Part shown: one piece after another, positions 1 to 8,009 of the stretch
Layout of the letters: each line of letters opens with the position of its first letter
Numbering within the stretch: position 1 is the stretch's first letter
Assembly: GCF_937988725.1 (NCBI RefSeq)
Contig: NZ_CALKHS010000010.1
Span: forward strand, 1,364,001 to 1,428,000
Direction: 5' to 3'
Origin: an uncultured Castellaniella sp.
GTDB taxonomy: Bacteria; Pseudomonadota; Gammaproteobacteria; Burkholderiales; Burkholderiaceae_B
Length of the DNA stretch: 64,000 nucleotides
Program-made: the position numbers and the translations under genes
The notes under the pieces: model-generated
The model's database searches: none
Told to the model about the DNA's origin: nothing
The model's input: only the letters and a program-made list of their open reading frames with translations

Positions 1-99
1 CTGGTCGGCGCGGGCCTGTTCCGCGAACGGCTAAGCCGGACCAACGCGGTCGGCATCGCCCTGGCCCTGGCCGCCATCGTGCTGCTCTTCCCCCGCTGA
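1..99 (+). CDS. C-terminal end of a DMT/EamA-type permease (partial)
   Basis: The frame is open from the window edge and stops at TGA 97-99, leaving 32 residues. A charged turn (FRERLSRTN) is followed by a single hydrophobic helix (VGIALALAAIVLLF), which is how the last helix of EamA/DMT carriers usually ends. Only this tail is visible, so the substrate and even the family are tentative. Its last 69 bases are antisense to the end of the converging MFS gene. Confidence 0.5.
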   Translation: MVGAGLFRERLSRTNAVGIALALAAIVLLFPR

Positions 100-1404
100 A
101 CCGGCGGCGGCCTCGTCCGCGGCCGGCGGCACGGTATCGTCCACGACGGGATCATGGGAGATGTCGTGCTCGATATCGACCCGGGGATCGAGCACCGCCA
201 TGACGTGGGCGTTCTGCAGGGTATCGGCCATGGGCACGAACTGCGTGGGGGCGTCCGGGCTGACGTGGGTGCCCTTGACCCGCTGTTTCCGGATGAACAG
301 CACCAGCACGGCGGAACAGGCGGACACGAAGACGAAGTAGACGTCGCTGCCCCAGGTGCGCATCAGCAGCCCGGCCAGCAGCGGCCCCAGGCAGGCGCCC
401 ACGCCGTAGACCATGTACAGCAGGGCGCTGAGGCCCACGCGCCGTTCGGGATCGACGTTGTCGTTGGCGAAGGACGTGCCCATGGGGTAGAGCGTGAACT
501 GCACGATGCCCAGGATGACGGAGAACGCCACCAGCGCCGGATAGGGGAACTGCAGCCAGCCCCACAGCGGGATGCCCAGGAGCACCAGGACCAGAGCCCC
601 CAGGCGGATCAGCTTCACCCGGCTGGTGCGGTCCGCCAGCCAGCCCAGCGGCCACTGGAAGATCAGGCCCGCGGCCAGGGACGCCGCCAGGAACACCCCC
701 ACCTGGTGATTGTCCATGCCATGCTGCAGGCCGTACACCGGCGCGAGGCCGTAGAAGGCGCCGTTGAGCATGCCGGCGACGAACAGCACCGTCATGGACA
801 TGGGCACGCGGGCCAGGTAATAGCGCAGGGCCAGCGGCGCCGGGACCTGCAGGGCCGGGTGCAGGCGCCGCGTCAGCGTGATCGGAATCAGGCTGAGCAC
901 GCTGCAGATCGCCACGAACACCAGGGGCTTGTAGTCCAGGTCCGGAAACAGGCCCAGGGTCAGCTGGCCCAGCACCGTGCCGGTACAGGTCGCCACCATG
1001 TAGAAGGCGAACACCGTGCCCCGGGCGGCGTTTTCCGTCTGTTCGTTGAGCCAGCTTTCGATGGCCACGAACAGGCACACCATGGCCACCCCCGCCACGA
1101 AGCGCACCGCCAGCCAGAGCCACAGGTCGTGGACCAGGATCATGATCAGGATGGTGATCGTGGTCAGGGCCGCGCAGGCCGCATAGGTGCGGATATGGCC
1201 GACCTGGATGATCAGGCGATAGCCGAAGCGCGCCCCCAGGACCAGCCCCAGGTAATAGGAGGCGATCATGGCCCCCACCCAGACCTCGGACACCGACTGC
1301 GCCGTCAGCCGCAGGCCCAGGTAGGTATTGAACAAGCCCGAACTGAGCAGCAGAATCAGGGTTGCCAGGTACAGGGAAAAGAAGGCGCCGATCGTCTTGG
1401 CCAT
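31..1404 (-). CDS. MFS permease, YcaD-like
   Basis: A 457-residue major facilitator protein with about 12 membrane helices between residues 5 and 385, starting MAKTIGAFFSLYLA. The loop GLRLTAQSVSEVWVG and the charged loop between helices 2 and 3 fit the YcaD-type group of poorly characterised MFS carriers. About 80 hydrophilic residues follow the last helix. The final 22 or so are rich in Gly, Gln and Asp and are encoded opposite the end of the neighbouring permease, so this tail may be read-through coding rather than a folded domain. The ATG at 1404 lies 70 bases from divergent moaC. Substrate unknown. Confidence 0.8.
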   Translation of the reverse strand: MAKTIGAFFSLYLATLILLLSSGLFNTYLGLRLTAQSVSEVWVGAMIASYYLGLVLGARFGYRLIIQVGHIRTYAACAALTTITILIMILVHDLWLWLAVRFVAGVAMVCLFVAIESWLNEQTENAARGTVFAFYMVATCTGTVLGQLTLGLFPDLDYKPLVFVAICSVLSLIPITLTRRLHPALQVPAPLALRYYLARVPMSMTVLFVAGMLNGAFYGLAPVYGLQHGMDNHQVGVFLAASLAAGLIFQWPLGWLADRTSRVKLIRLGALVLVLLGIPLWGWLQFPYPALVAFSVILGIVQFTLYPMGTSFANDNVDPERRVGLSALLYMVYGVGACLGPLLAGLLMRTWGSDVYFVFVSACSAVLVLFIRKQRVKGTHVSPDAPTQFVPMADTLQNAHVMAVLDPRVDIEHDISHDPVVDDTVPPAADEAAAGSAGEEQHDGGQGQGDADRVGPA

Positions 1405-1462
1405 GGAAAAATCCGGTCAGAGCCGCGCCGCATCCCGGCGGCAGCCTGGGTGAAATATCCGA

Positions 1463-1468
1463 TATGAT
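1463..1468 (+). promoter_or_regulatory. Candidate -10 element for moaC
   Basis: TATGAT lies six bases before the moaC start codon at 1475. A transcript from it would begin at or within a base or two of the ATG. No convincing -35 box and no Shine-Dalgarno sequence are visible in 1405-1474, so a leaderless moaC message is possible. Confidence 0.4.
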
Positions 1469-1474
1469 AGAACG

Positions 1475-1969
1475 ATGAACGAAACCGAAGTTTCTCCCAG
1501 TCTGACGCATCTGGACGAAAACGGCCAGGTCCGCATGGTCGACGTCGGCGCCAAGGCCGCCACGGCCCGCACCGCCATCGCCGAGGGCCGGGTTCGGCTC
1601 AGCCCGCATGCCTGGAAGCTCCTGTCCGCCCAGGCCAACGCCAAGGGCGAAGTCCTGAACACCGCCCGTATCGCCGGGATCCTGGCCGCCAAGCGCTGCG
1701 CCGAACTGATCCCCCTGTGCCACAGCCTGCCGCTCAGCTTCGCGGGGGTGGATTTCAGCGCCGACGACGCCCGCCATACTCTAACGATCCGCAGCACCTG
1801 CCGCACCAGTCACCAGACCGGCGTCGAAATGGAAGCCATGACCGCCTGCACAGTGGCGGCCCTGACCGTCTACGACATGTGCAAGGCCGCCGACAAGGGC
1901 ATCGTGATCGAGCAGGTCCGGCTGGTCTACAAATCCGGAGGTAAAAGCGGTGAATGGCGCAACGATTAA
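1475..1969 (+). CDS. moaC: Cyclic pyranopterin monophosphate synthase MoaC
   Basis: MoaC converts the 3',8-cyclo-GTP product of MoaA to cyclic pyranopterin monophosphate, the first stable Moco intermediate. The 164 residues are of normal family length. They carry the N-terminal LTHLDENGQVRMVDVG block, the LIPLCHSLPL substrate segment and the TVYDMCKA block with the catalytic Asp and Lys. The ATG at 1475 gives the expected short lead before LTHLDE. It opens moaC-moaD-moaE-moaB-moeA and overlaps moaD by 20 bases, so translation is probably coupled. MoaA is encoded in the opposing cluster. Confidence 0.97.
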   Translation: MNETEVSPSLTHLDENGQVRMVDVGAKAATARTAIAEGRVRLSPHAWKLLSAQANAKGEVLNTARIAGILAAKRCAELIPLCHSLPLSFAGVDFSADDARHTLTIRSTCRTSHQTGVEMEAMTACTVAALTVYDMCKAADKGIVIEQVRLVYKSGGKSGEWRND

Positions 1970-2201
1970 CGTCCTGTACTTCGCCCAGGTCGCCGAACAT
2001 CTGGGCATCCGCCAGGAAACCCAGGCCCTGGACGCCCCGATCCCGGCCGGCGACTGGCTGGACGCGCTGACGGCGCGCTGCCCGGCCCTGGGCCCCTCCG
2101 CCCGCCTGAAGCTGGCCATCAACCAGGAACATGCCGGGCGCCAGGACACCATCCGGCCGGGCGACGAAGTCGCCGTCTTCGAACCCGTGACCGGGGGCTG
2201 A
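1950..2201 (+). CDS. moaD: Molybdopterin synthase small subunit MoaD
   Basis: An 83-residue ubiquitin-fold sulfur carrier ending FEPVTGG. The terminal Gly-Gly is adenylated and converted to a thiocarboxylate, which MoaE then uses to add dithiolene sulfurs to the pterin. The start lies inside the end of moaC. No moeB-type adenylyltransferase gene is in the window, so activation of MoaD must depend on a gene elsewhere. Confidence 0.95.
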   Translation: MNGATINVLYFAQVAEHLGIRQETQALDAPIPAGDWLDALTARCPALGPSARLKLAINQEHAGRQDTIRPGDEVAVFEPVTGG

Positions 2202-2219
2202 CGGCCCGCGCGGCCCCGC

Positions 2220-2702
2220 ATGCGAATGAACGACATGGTCCTGATCCAGACGGAGCGCTTCGACGTCGGAGCGCTGATCGAACGACTGCAGGCCCGCACG
2301 GCGGGCCGGGCCGGCGCCCTGGTGCATTTCCTGGGCACCGTGCGCGACTACAGCCCGGATTCCGGGTCGCGCAGCCTGTTCCTGGAACACTATCCCGGCA
2401 TGTGCGAACGGGAAATCCAGGCGCTTTGCGATCGCGCAAGACAGCGCTGGGACATCCTGGATACGCTGGTGGTGCACCGCGTGGGCGAACTGCCCCTGGG
2501 CGACCCCATCGTCTTCGTGGGGGTCGCCAGCGCCCATCGCGGCGAAGCCTTCCGCGCCTGTGAATACATCATCGACGCCCTCAAGACCCGGGCGCCCTTC
2601 TGGAAACGCGAAACCCTGGCGGACGGCCAGGCCTTCTGGGTGCAGCAAAAGGACGCGGACGCCTTGAAAACCGAACAATGGGACGCCCCCTCCGAATCAT
2701 GA
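2220..2702 (+). CDS. moaE: Molybdopterin synthase catalytic subunit MoaE
   Basis: MoaE pairs with MoaD to make molybdopterin from cyclic pyranopterin monophosphate. The 160-residue protein shows the family core GALVHFLGTVRDYS, the HRVGELPLGD strand, the AHRGEAFRA helix and the lysine segment with APFWKRE, which holds the active-site lysines. ATG 2220 is followed by further in-frame ATGs at 2226 and 2235, so the start is uncertain by up to five residues. Its stop overlaps the start of moaB (ATGA). Confidence 0.95.
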   Translation: MRMNDMVLIQTERFDVGALIERLQARTAGRAGALVHFLGTVRDYSPDSGSRSLFLEHYPGMCEREIQALCDRARQRWDILDTLVVHRVGELPLGDPIVFVGVASAHRGEAFRACEYIIDALKTRAPFWKRETLADGQAFWVQQKDADALKTEQWDAPSES

Positions 2703-3226
2703 AAGCCGATCCGACCCAAGCCCCCGTGCAGTTGCGGTGCGCCGTGCTGACCGTCTCCAGCCGCCGGCAGGCGCGGGACGACACCAGCGGCGACTACCTG
2801 GACCAGGCCCTGCGGGACGCCGGCCACACGGTGCGGGCCCGCGCCCTGTGCCCGGACGATCGCTACCAGATCCGCAAGGTCCTGAGCGACTGGATCGCCG
2901 ACCCGGACATCCAGGTCGTCCTGTGCAACGGCGGCACCGGCTTCACCCACCGCAAATCCACCATCGCCGCCGTCACCCCTCTGCTGGACCAGATCGTGCC
3001 GGGCTTCGGCGAACTGTTCCGCCATCTGTCCTGGCTGGACATCGGGGCCTCGTCCCTGCAGTCCGACGCCCTGGGCGGCATGGCCAACGACACCCTGGTG
3101 TTCTGCCTGCCGGGATCCACCGGCGCCTGCCGGCTGGCCTGGGAAAAGATCCTCCAGCCGCAGCTGGACAGCCGCCAGCCCCCCTGCAATTTCGCCAGCG
3201 CCTACCGCGCCCGGACCCCCGACTGA
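2699..3226 (+). CDS. moaB: Molybdopterin adenylyltransferase, MoaB/MogA family
   Basis: A 175-residue MoGD-fold protein, the bacterial MoaB/MogA type that adenylates molybdopterin before metal insertion. Visible motifs are VLTVSSRRQARDDTSG near the N-terminus, LCNGGTGFTHRKSTIAA (nucleotide binding, Gly-Gly-Thr-Gly) and FCLPGSTGACRLAWE near the C-terminus. ATG 2699 overlaps the moaE stop and is preferred over an in-frame ATG at 2678 because of this coupling. Whether it acts as MogA or as a MoaB paralogue cannot be told from sequence alone; no second copy is seen here. Confidence 0.9.
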   Translation: MKADPTQAPVQLRCAVLTVSSRRQARDDTSGDYLDQALRDAGHTVRARALCPDDRYQIRKVLSDWIADPDIQVVLCNGGTGFTHRKSTIAAVTPLLDQIVPGFGELFRHLSWLDIGASSLQSDALGGMANDTLVFCLPGSTGACRLAWEKILQPQLDSRQPPCNFASAYRARTPD

Positions 3227-3228
3227 TC

Positions 3229-4437
3229 ATGCTGGATTTCGATACCGCGCAGGCCCGCCTGGCCGCCCGCGCCCGCCCCCCCGAGCAGCAGGAAACCCTG
3301 CCGCTGGCCGCCCTGTACGGCCGCGTGCTGGCCCACGACGTCGTGGCGGCGCTGGACCTGCCCCCCGCCGACAACAGCGCCATGGACGGCTATGCCGTCC
3401 GCGCGGCCGACACCGCCGCCGCGCCGGTCACCCTGCCGGTCCAGCAGCGCTGTTTCGCCGGACAGGCGCCCGAAGCCCTGCGGCCCGGACAGGCGATCCG
3501 CCTGTTCACCGGCAGCGTCATTCCGGCCGGCGCCGACACCGTCGTCATGCAGGAGGACTGCCAGGAAGACGAATCCGGCGTCGCCTTCCAGGCGCCCGCG
3601 TCCCCGGGCCGGCACATCCGCCGCCGGGGCGAGGACATGCGCCAGGGCAGCCGCATCCTGGTCCGGGGCGCCCTCCTGGGCGCCGGCGAGATCGCCATCC
3701 TGGCGGCCCAGGGGTTCGCGCAGGCATCCGTCTACGCGCCGCTGAAGGTCGGCATCCTGACCACCGGCGACGAACTGGTCGCGCCCGGCGATCCGCTGCC
3801 GCCCGCCGCCATCTACAATTCCAACGCTCCCATGCTGGCCGGCCTGTGCCAGGGCCTGGGCACGGCGCCCGCGCTGCTGCGCCACGCCCGCGACGACGCC
3901 CGCGCCATCGAGGCCGCCCTGGAAGAACTGACCGGGGCCTGCGACCTGGTGCTCAGCGTGGGCGGGGCCTCGGTCGGGGAAAAAGACCTGGTCAAGCCAG
4001 CCATCGAATCCCTGGGCGGCGCGCTCGACCTCTGGCGGGTGCGCATGAAGCCGGGCAAGCCGGTCGCCCTGGCGGACCTGAACGGCCGCCCCGTGGCGTG
4101 CCTGCCCGGCAATCCGGTCTCGGCCTTCGCGGTCTTCACCCTGCTGGTCAGTCCCCTGATCCGGGGACTGCAGGGCCGCGGCCGGATCCTGCCGCCCACG
4201 CGGCACGGCATCCTGGAAACGGACCGCCCCCTGGGCGGGGATCGGGATGATTTCATCCGCGTCCAGGCCGCCCTGACGCCTTCCGGCACGACGGTGCTGA
4301 CGCCCCACGCGCAGCAAAGCTCCGGGGCCCTGAGCAGTCTGGCCTGGGCGGACGGGCTGGCGCGGATTCCGGCGGGCAGCCTGCTGTCGTCCGGCGCCGA
4401 GGTCACCTGGTACGCGCTGCCGGACTGGCTGCGCTGA
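3229..4437 (+). CDS. moeA: Molybdopterin molybdenumtransferase MoeA
   Basis: A 402-residue protein of normal MoeA length that inserts molybdate into adenylylated molybdopterin. Seen in order: LPPADNSAMDGYAVRA (domain I/II), RLFTGSVIPAGADTVVMQED, GILTTGDELV, LSVGGASVGEKDLV (MoGD-like domain III), MKPGKPVALA, CLPGNPVSAF, and a C-terminal domain IV. It starts two bases after the moaB stop. A much longer open frame from 2737 exists but its extra residues are moaB read in another frame. Last gene of the plus-strand moa operon. Confidence 0.95.
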   Translation: MLDFDTAQARLAARARPPEQQETLPLAALYGRVLAHDVVAALDLPPADNSAMDGYAVRAADTAAAPVTLPVQQRCFAGQAPEALRPGQAIRLFTGSVIPAGADTVVMQEDCQEDESGVAFQAPASPGRHIRRRGEDMRQGSRILVRGALLGAGEIAILAAQGFAQASVYAPLKVGILTTGDELVAPGDPLPPAAIYNSNAPMLAGLCQGLGTAPALLRHARDDARAIEAALEELTGACDLVLSVGGASVGEKDLVKPAIESLGGALDLWRVRMKPGKPVALADLNGRPVACLPGNPVSAFAVFTLLVSPLIRGLQGRGRILPPTRHGILETDRPLGGDRDDFIRVQAALTPSGTTVLTPHAQQSSGALSSLAWADGLARIPAGSLLSSGAEVTWYALPDWLR

Positions 4438-4451
4438 CGTCCCGCGAAGAT

Positions 4452-4470
4452 CCGGCGCATACGGCGCCGG
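4452..4470. terminator. GC-rich hairpin between convergent moeA and mobA
   Basis: CCGGCGC (4452-4458) pairs with GCGCCGG (4464-4470) across a 5-base loop, in the 57-base gap where the moeA and mobA transcripts meet. No T-run follows on either strand, so it is at best a weak or Rho-assisted bidirectional terminator. Confidence 0.35.
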
Positions 4471-4494
4471 GCGCATGCGCGAAGCCGCGCCCGA

Positions 4495-5169
4495 TCAGGC
4501 CGCGCCGGCTTTCCGCCGGTCCCAGAGATCCCAGTCCCGGGGCGTGTTCAGATTGACCAGGCAGTCGGGGCCGGCGAAGTCCACCGCCCTGGCCTGGCGG
4601 CCCTGCAGCCAGGCCTGCACCTGGCGCCCGCCCGATTCCACGAAGTCCTGCAGCGCCGCGCGCTGCCGGCGATGCAGCAGCACGCACAAAGGATGCGGGC
4701 CGTCGGGGGTGCGGGCGTAGGCGGGATGCTCCGGACTGGCGGCGGCGGCCAGCCGCGACAGCAGGTCCGCCGGCCAGCGCACCACATCCACGGGCAGGAC
4801 GAACAGCCAGGCGGATTGCGCCCGGCCCAGGCCCGCCAGCACGCCGGCCAGCGGCCCGCAGTCCCGGTGCCCGGCGGCATCGGCCACGACCGCGCCATAC
4901 GCGGCATAGGCCTGCGCGTTGCGGTTGGCGCTGATATGGATCCGCTCGACGCCCTGCTCCCGCATGAACCGGCAGGCGTGCGCGACCAGCGGCTCTCCCT
5001 GCCAATCGCGCAGTCCTTTGTCGATATCGGGTTCGGCGGGGGTCCGCATGCGCCGCGACCGGCCACCCGCCAGGATCAGGCCGTCGACGGGCTCGCGGCC
5101 CGCTTCGCCGAGCGCGGCGCCCGGATGTCCGGAGGATGCGGGGCCGTCGATCGGCGCGGGGCCCGGCAC
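4495..5169 (-). CDS. mobA: Molybdenum cofactor guanylyltransferase MobA
   Basis: MobA adds GMP to Mo-molybdopterin to give the bis-MGD form needed by NarG-type enzymes. The 224-residue product shows the nucleotidyltransferase signature GLILAGGRSRRM followed by DKGLRDWQGEPLV and the metal-binding FVLPVDVVRWP strand. A long in-frame N-terminal extension reaches 5391 but has no family character. I chose GTG 5169, two bases after the moaA stop, which leaves about 30 residues before LILAGG. Cotranscribed with moaA. Confidence 0.9.
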   Translation of the reverse strand: MPGPAPIDGPASSGHPGAALGEAGREPVDGLILAGGRSRRMRTPAEPDIDKGLRDWQGEPLVAHACRFMREQGVERIHISANRNAQAYAAYGAVVADAAGHRDCGPLAGVLAGLGRAQSAWLFVLPVDVVRWPADLLSRLAAAASPEHPAYARTPDGPHPLCVLLHRRQRAALQDFVESGGRQVQAWLQGRQARAVDFAGPDCLVNLNTPRDWDLWDRRKAGAA

Positions 5170-5171
5170 GA

Positions 5172-6254
5172 TCAGCCCCCGATGTAGCTCATTTCGATCT
5201 TGTGGTCGCGATGAGCCTGGCCGCGCCGTTCGGAATAGCGGTCGCCGCGGGCCTGCCAGACGCCGGCCAGGCGGTCGCGCAGGGCCTGGTCGCCGGCGCC
5301 GGAACGCAGCAGGGCCCGCAGATCGTGGCCCTGTTCGGCGAACAGACAGGTGAAGAGGCGGCCTTCGGGCGACAGGCGCAAGCGCGTGCAATCGCCGCAG
5401 AACGGCTGGGATACGCTGGTGATCAGGCCGATTTCACCCGCCCCGTCGGCGTAGGCCCAGCGGCTGGCGACCTCGCCGCGATACTGCGCCTGGGCCGGCC
5501 GCAGGGGGAATTCGTCGTTGACCAGGCGCACGATGTCCGCGCCCGTGACGACTTCGTCCATGCGCCAGCCGTTGCTGTTGCCGACGTCCATGTATTCGAT
5601 GAAGCGCAGCACGTGGCCCGAGCCCCGGAAATGGCGGGCCATGGGCAGAATCTGGGCATCGTTCATGCCCCGGCGCACGACCATGTTGACCTTGACGGGC
5701 GCCAGCCCGGCGCGGGCGGCGGCATCGATCCCCGCCAGCACCGTGGCGACGGCCACGCCGCTGTCGCTCATGCGTTCGAACAGGGCGTCGTCCAGAGCAT
5801 CCAGGCTGACCGTGACGCGGTTCAGCCCGGCCCGTGCCAGGGCGTCCGCCTTTTTCGCCAGCAGCGTGCCATTGGTCGTCAGGGTCAGTTCGGGCGCCTG
5901 GCCGTCTGGCCCGCGCAATTGCGCCAGCATGGCGACCAGGACTTCGATCTGCTTGCGCAGGAGCGGTTCGCCGCCGGTCAGGCGGATTTTCCGCACGCCC
6001 TGGGAAACCGCCACGGCCGCCACCCGGGTGATTTCCTCGAAGGTGAGCAAGGCGCTGTGCGGCAGGAATGCGTGATCGGACCCGAAGACCTCGCGCGGCA
6101 TGCAGTAGGTGCAGCGGAAATTGCAGCGGTCCGTGACGGAAATGCGCAGATCGCGCAGGGGCCGCCCATAAACGTCGCGCACGGCATCGCCCGGCGCCAG
6201 GGCGGGCGCCGGGCGATGCCGGTCTTCGGGCCGATGGAAGATGACGCGGCTCAT
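5172..6254 (-). CDS. moaA: GTP 3',8-cyclase MoaA
   Basis: A radical SAM enzyme that starts Moco synthesis from GTP. The SAM-cluster cysteines lie in CNFRCTYC (Cys44, Cys48, Cys51). LTGGEPLLR and TTNGTLLA follow, and the C-terminal cluster motif is CGDCTRLRLSPEGRLFTC. The protein is 360 residues and ends SYIGG; the C-terminal Gly-Gly is typical of active MoaA. It leads moaA-mobA on the minus strand, 13 bases downstream of the usp gene. Together with the opposing operon it gives all of the pathway except the MoaD-activating enzyme. Confidence 0.96.
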   Translation of the reverse strand: MSRVIFHRPEDRHRPAPALAPGDAVRDVYGRPLRDLRISVTDRCNFRCTYCMPREVFGSDHAFLPHSALLTFEEITRVAAVAVSQGVRKIRLTGGEPLLRKQIEVLVAMLAQLRGPDGQAPELTLTTNGTLLAKKADALARAGLNRVTVSLDALDDALFERMSDSGVAVATVLAGIDAAARAGLAPVKVNMVVRRGMNDAQILPMARHFRGSGHVLRFIEYMDVGNSNGWRMDEVVTGADIVRLVNDEFPLRPAQAQYRGEVASRWAYADGAGEIGLITSVSQPFCGDCTRLRLSPEGRLFTCLFAEQGHDLRALLRSGAGDQALRDRLAGVWQARGDRYSERRGQAHRDHKIEMSYIGG

Positions 6255-6267
6255 GGGATGGCCGCGA

Positions 6268-6729
6268 TCAGTCGTTTTCCTTGACGCGATAGACCAGGGT
6301 GGCGACCTTCGCCAGACCCAGGACCTTGACCGTGACGCTGCCCAGCAGCAGGCGGGACAGGCCGCTGCGGCCGTGGCTGCCGATGAAGATCAGGTCGCAG
6401 TCTTCTTCCTTCGCGGCGTGCACGATGCCGTCGGCCACGTTGAAATTGGACACGGCCTTGCCGCTGGCCTTGACCCCGGCGGTCGCGGCGCGATCGAGCA
6501 CCTGCTGCAGGTACTTCTGCGCCTGTTCGGCCGCCGTGCGGTCGTAGTCTTCATCCGTGATGGCATAGGCGGCGGCCATGCCGTCGAATCCGACCGTGGC
6601 GGCGAAAGGCTGCGTGACATGCAGCGCGACGATTTCGGCCCCGATGGTACGGGCAAAGCAGACACCCTTGTTGGCGGCCTGGGCCGAGAGTTTGGAGCCG
6701 TCCGTAGGGATCAGGATTTTCTTGAACAT
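6268..6729 (-). CDS. Universal stress protein, UspA family
   Basis: A 153-residue single-domain Usp. MFKKILIPTDGSKLSAQAAN opens the first strand, and the ATP-binding motif is visible as GSHGRSGLSRLLLGSV (G-x2-G-x9-GS). ATG 6729 matches the usual Usp start; an upstream in-frame start at 6768 would add 13 atypical residues. It lies 13 bases upstream of moaA on the same strand, so it may share a transcript with moaA-mobA. Its role is probably stress-linked nucleotide binding. Confidence 0.9.
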   Translation of the reverse strand: MFKKILIPTDGSKLSAQAANKGVCFARTIGAEIVALHVTQPFAATVGFDGMAAAYAITDEDYDRTAAEQAQKYLQQVLDRAATAGVKASGKAVSNFNVADGIVHAAKEEDCDLIFIGSHGRSGLSRLLLGSVTVKVLGLAKVATLVYRVKEND

Positions 6730-6798
6730 GCGCGGATCATCCAAAAAGCTGAATAGAGACTTCAGCATACCTGCTGAACAGCCGAAATAACAGTCGGA

Positions 6799-7161
6799 TC
6801 AGCCCTGGGATTGATGTGACGCAGATTCCTGGGCGGCCTGAAACAATTTGGTGCAACGTCCGCCCGAACGGCAGAACGCCAGCACCGGGCCGGGAAGTTC
6901 CTGCAGCAAGCGGGAAAAATCGGCCACGTCGGCCGCCGTCATGGCGCCGCTGACCACGGGCTGGTAGCGCGCCTGCAGGCCCGCCGCCCGCGCCGCGCTC
7001 AGCACGTCGGCCGACAGAGGCTGGTCGGGGCCGCCTTCGCCGTCCGGACGATTGATGATGACGGACTTGAAGCCGGCGTCGGCCAGGGCCTGCATGTCGG
7101 CGGGCTGCAATTGCCCCGTGACGGCGAAATCGGGGGCCAGGGGTTGATAGGATACGGTCAT
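6799..7161 (-). CDS. TIGR01244/DUF442 sulfurtransferase- or phosphatase-like protein
   Basis: A 120-residue protein with the fold often fused to beta-lactamase-like hydrolases (BLH N-terminal domain). The active-site loop is AFCRSGGRCTKL: a cysteine followed by a rhodanese/dual-specificity type loop ending in Arg, with the core CRSGGR. GFKSVIINRPDGE is the family N-terminal motif. Its ATG (7161) overlaps the stop of the upstream deacetylase gene, so it is translationally coupled to the lipid A module. Function in that context is unknown; sulfur transfer or phosphatase activity are both possible. Confidence 0.8.
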   Translation of the reverse strand: MTVSYQPLAPDFAVTGQLQPADMQALADAGFKSVIINRPDGEGGPDQPLSADVLSAARAAGLQARYQPVVSGAMTAADVADFSRLLQELPGPVLAFCRSGGRCTKLFQAAQESASHQSQG

Positions 7162-8009
7162 GAGGGCTCCTTGCGGGGTTCCGTCCCCGCGATCTCCAAA
7201 CGATGATCGGCCAGCCAGCGCGCCATCGGCGCGCCGGCCAGCACGGCGTATTCGGCCTGGCGCTGGGCGGCCAGGGCATCCTGCGGATCGCCGCCCCATG
7301 CGGGGTGGCACATCAACACGTCGCCGTCCCGGGCCTGGGCCAGCCAGCGGGACATCCAGGCCTCGTAGGCCGGGATGCCTCCCTTGAAATCATACACGCC
7401 CAGGAACCCCGCGTTCTGTGCAAATCCGGCCGCCCGCGCGCGGCGGCGCAGCCCCGCGGCCCCCAGGCCGGCGATGACCCGCGCCTTGGCGCGCAGGCGC
7501 CAGGGCAAGCCCGCCAGGCGGGGACGGCCCGTATCGCGGATCCAGAGCCCGGCGGCCGCATCGGCTCCCAGGATGGACAGCAGCGCGTCGCGCACCCCCG
7601 GCAGCTGGTGCACGTGCTGGTGGCCGTCCACGTAGTCCGGCGAGCGGCCGGTCAGCGTCCGGAAGAGGCCCAGTTGCCGGGCGACGCTGTCGCGCACCTG
7701 ATCCTGCGGCAAACGGCGCAGGTAAGCGGCCTGGATCAGCGACTTCAGGGGCAGACATACGCCGGGCTGGCCGAAGGATTCCGTCAGGTTCAGGTGCAGG
7801 CCGATCTGCAGCCGGGTGTCGAGCAGGGCCGGCAGGTTCCGCGACGCCGAGGGGCCGTCGACCAGCAGGCTGGTGGCCGACAGGCGGCCCAGCTCCGCCA
7901 GGCGCAGGATGCCGGCATCGACGGCGTCGTTCATCCCGAAGTCGTCGGCGCACACTACAATGCGGCGGTATTCGGAATCGGAGCTGGCGCGCGGGCGGTC
8001 AGGATTCAT
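7158..8009 (-). CDS. YdjC/ChbG/HpnK-family carbohydrate deacetylase (LgmC/NaxD-like)
   Basis: A 283-residue polysaccharide-deacetylase-fold protein. The metal-binding motifs are CADDFGMN near residue 20 and VDGHQHVHQLPG near residue 130. In Francisella (NaxD) and Bordetella (LgmC) enzymes of this family remove the acetyl group from undecaprenyl-phosphate-linked GalNAc or GlcNAc before transfer to lipid A. The neighbouring GtrA, ArnT-like and GT2 genes fit that role. ATG 8009 shares its CATG with the start of the divergent gtrA gene; a TTG at 8015 is an alternative start. Specificity is inferred from context. Confidence 0.85.
   Translation of the reverse strand: MNPDRPRASSDSEYRRIVVCADDFGMNDAVDAGILRLAELGRLSATSLLVDGPSASRNLPALLDTRLQIGLHLNLTESFGQPGVCLPLKSLIQAAYLRRLPQDQVRDSVARQLGLFRTLTGRSPDYVDGHQHVHQLPGVRDALLSILGADAAAGLWIRDTGRPRLAGLPWRLRAKARVIAGLGAAGLRRRARAAGFAQNAGFLGVYDFKGGIPAYEAWMSRWLAQARDGDVLMCHPAWGGDPQDALAAQRQAEYAVLAGAPMARWLADHRLEIAGTEPRKEPS

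Noticed and set aside
1405..1474. A Moco riboswitch before the moa operon
   Set aside because: The gap is only 70 bases and shows no nested stems of the size expected; it contains only a -10-like box.
2737..3228. A 164-residue N-terminal extension of MoeA
   Set aside because: It is moaB read in another frame, rich in Arg and Pro. MoeA family length and the ATG two bases after the moaB stop support 3229.
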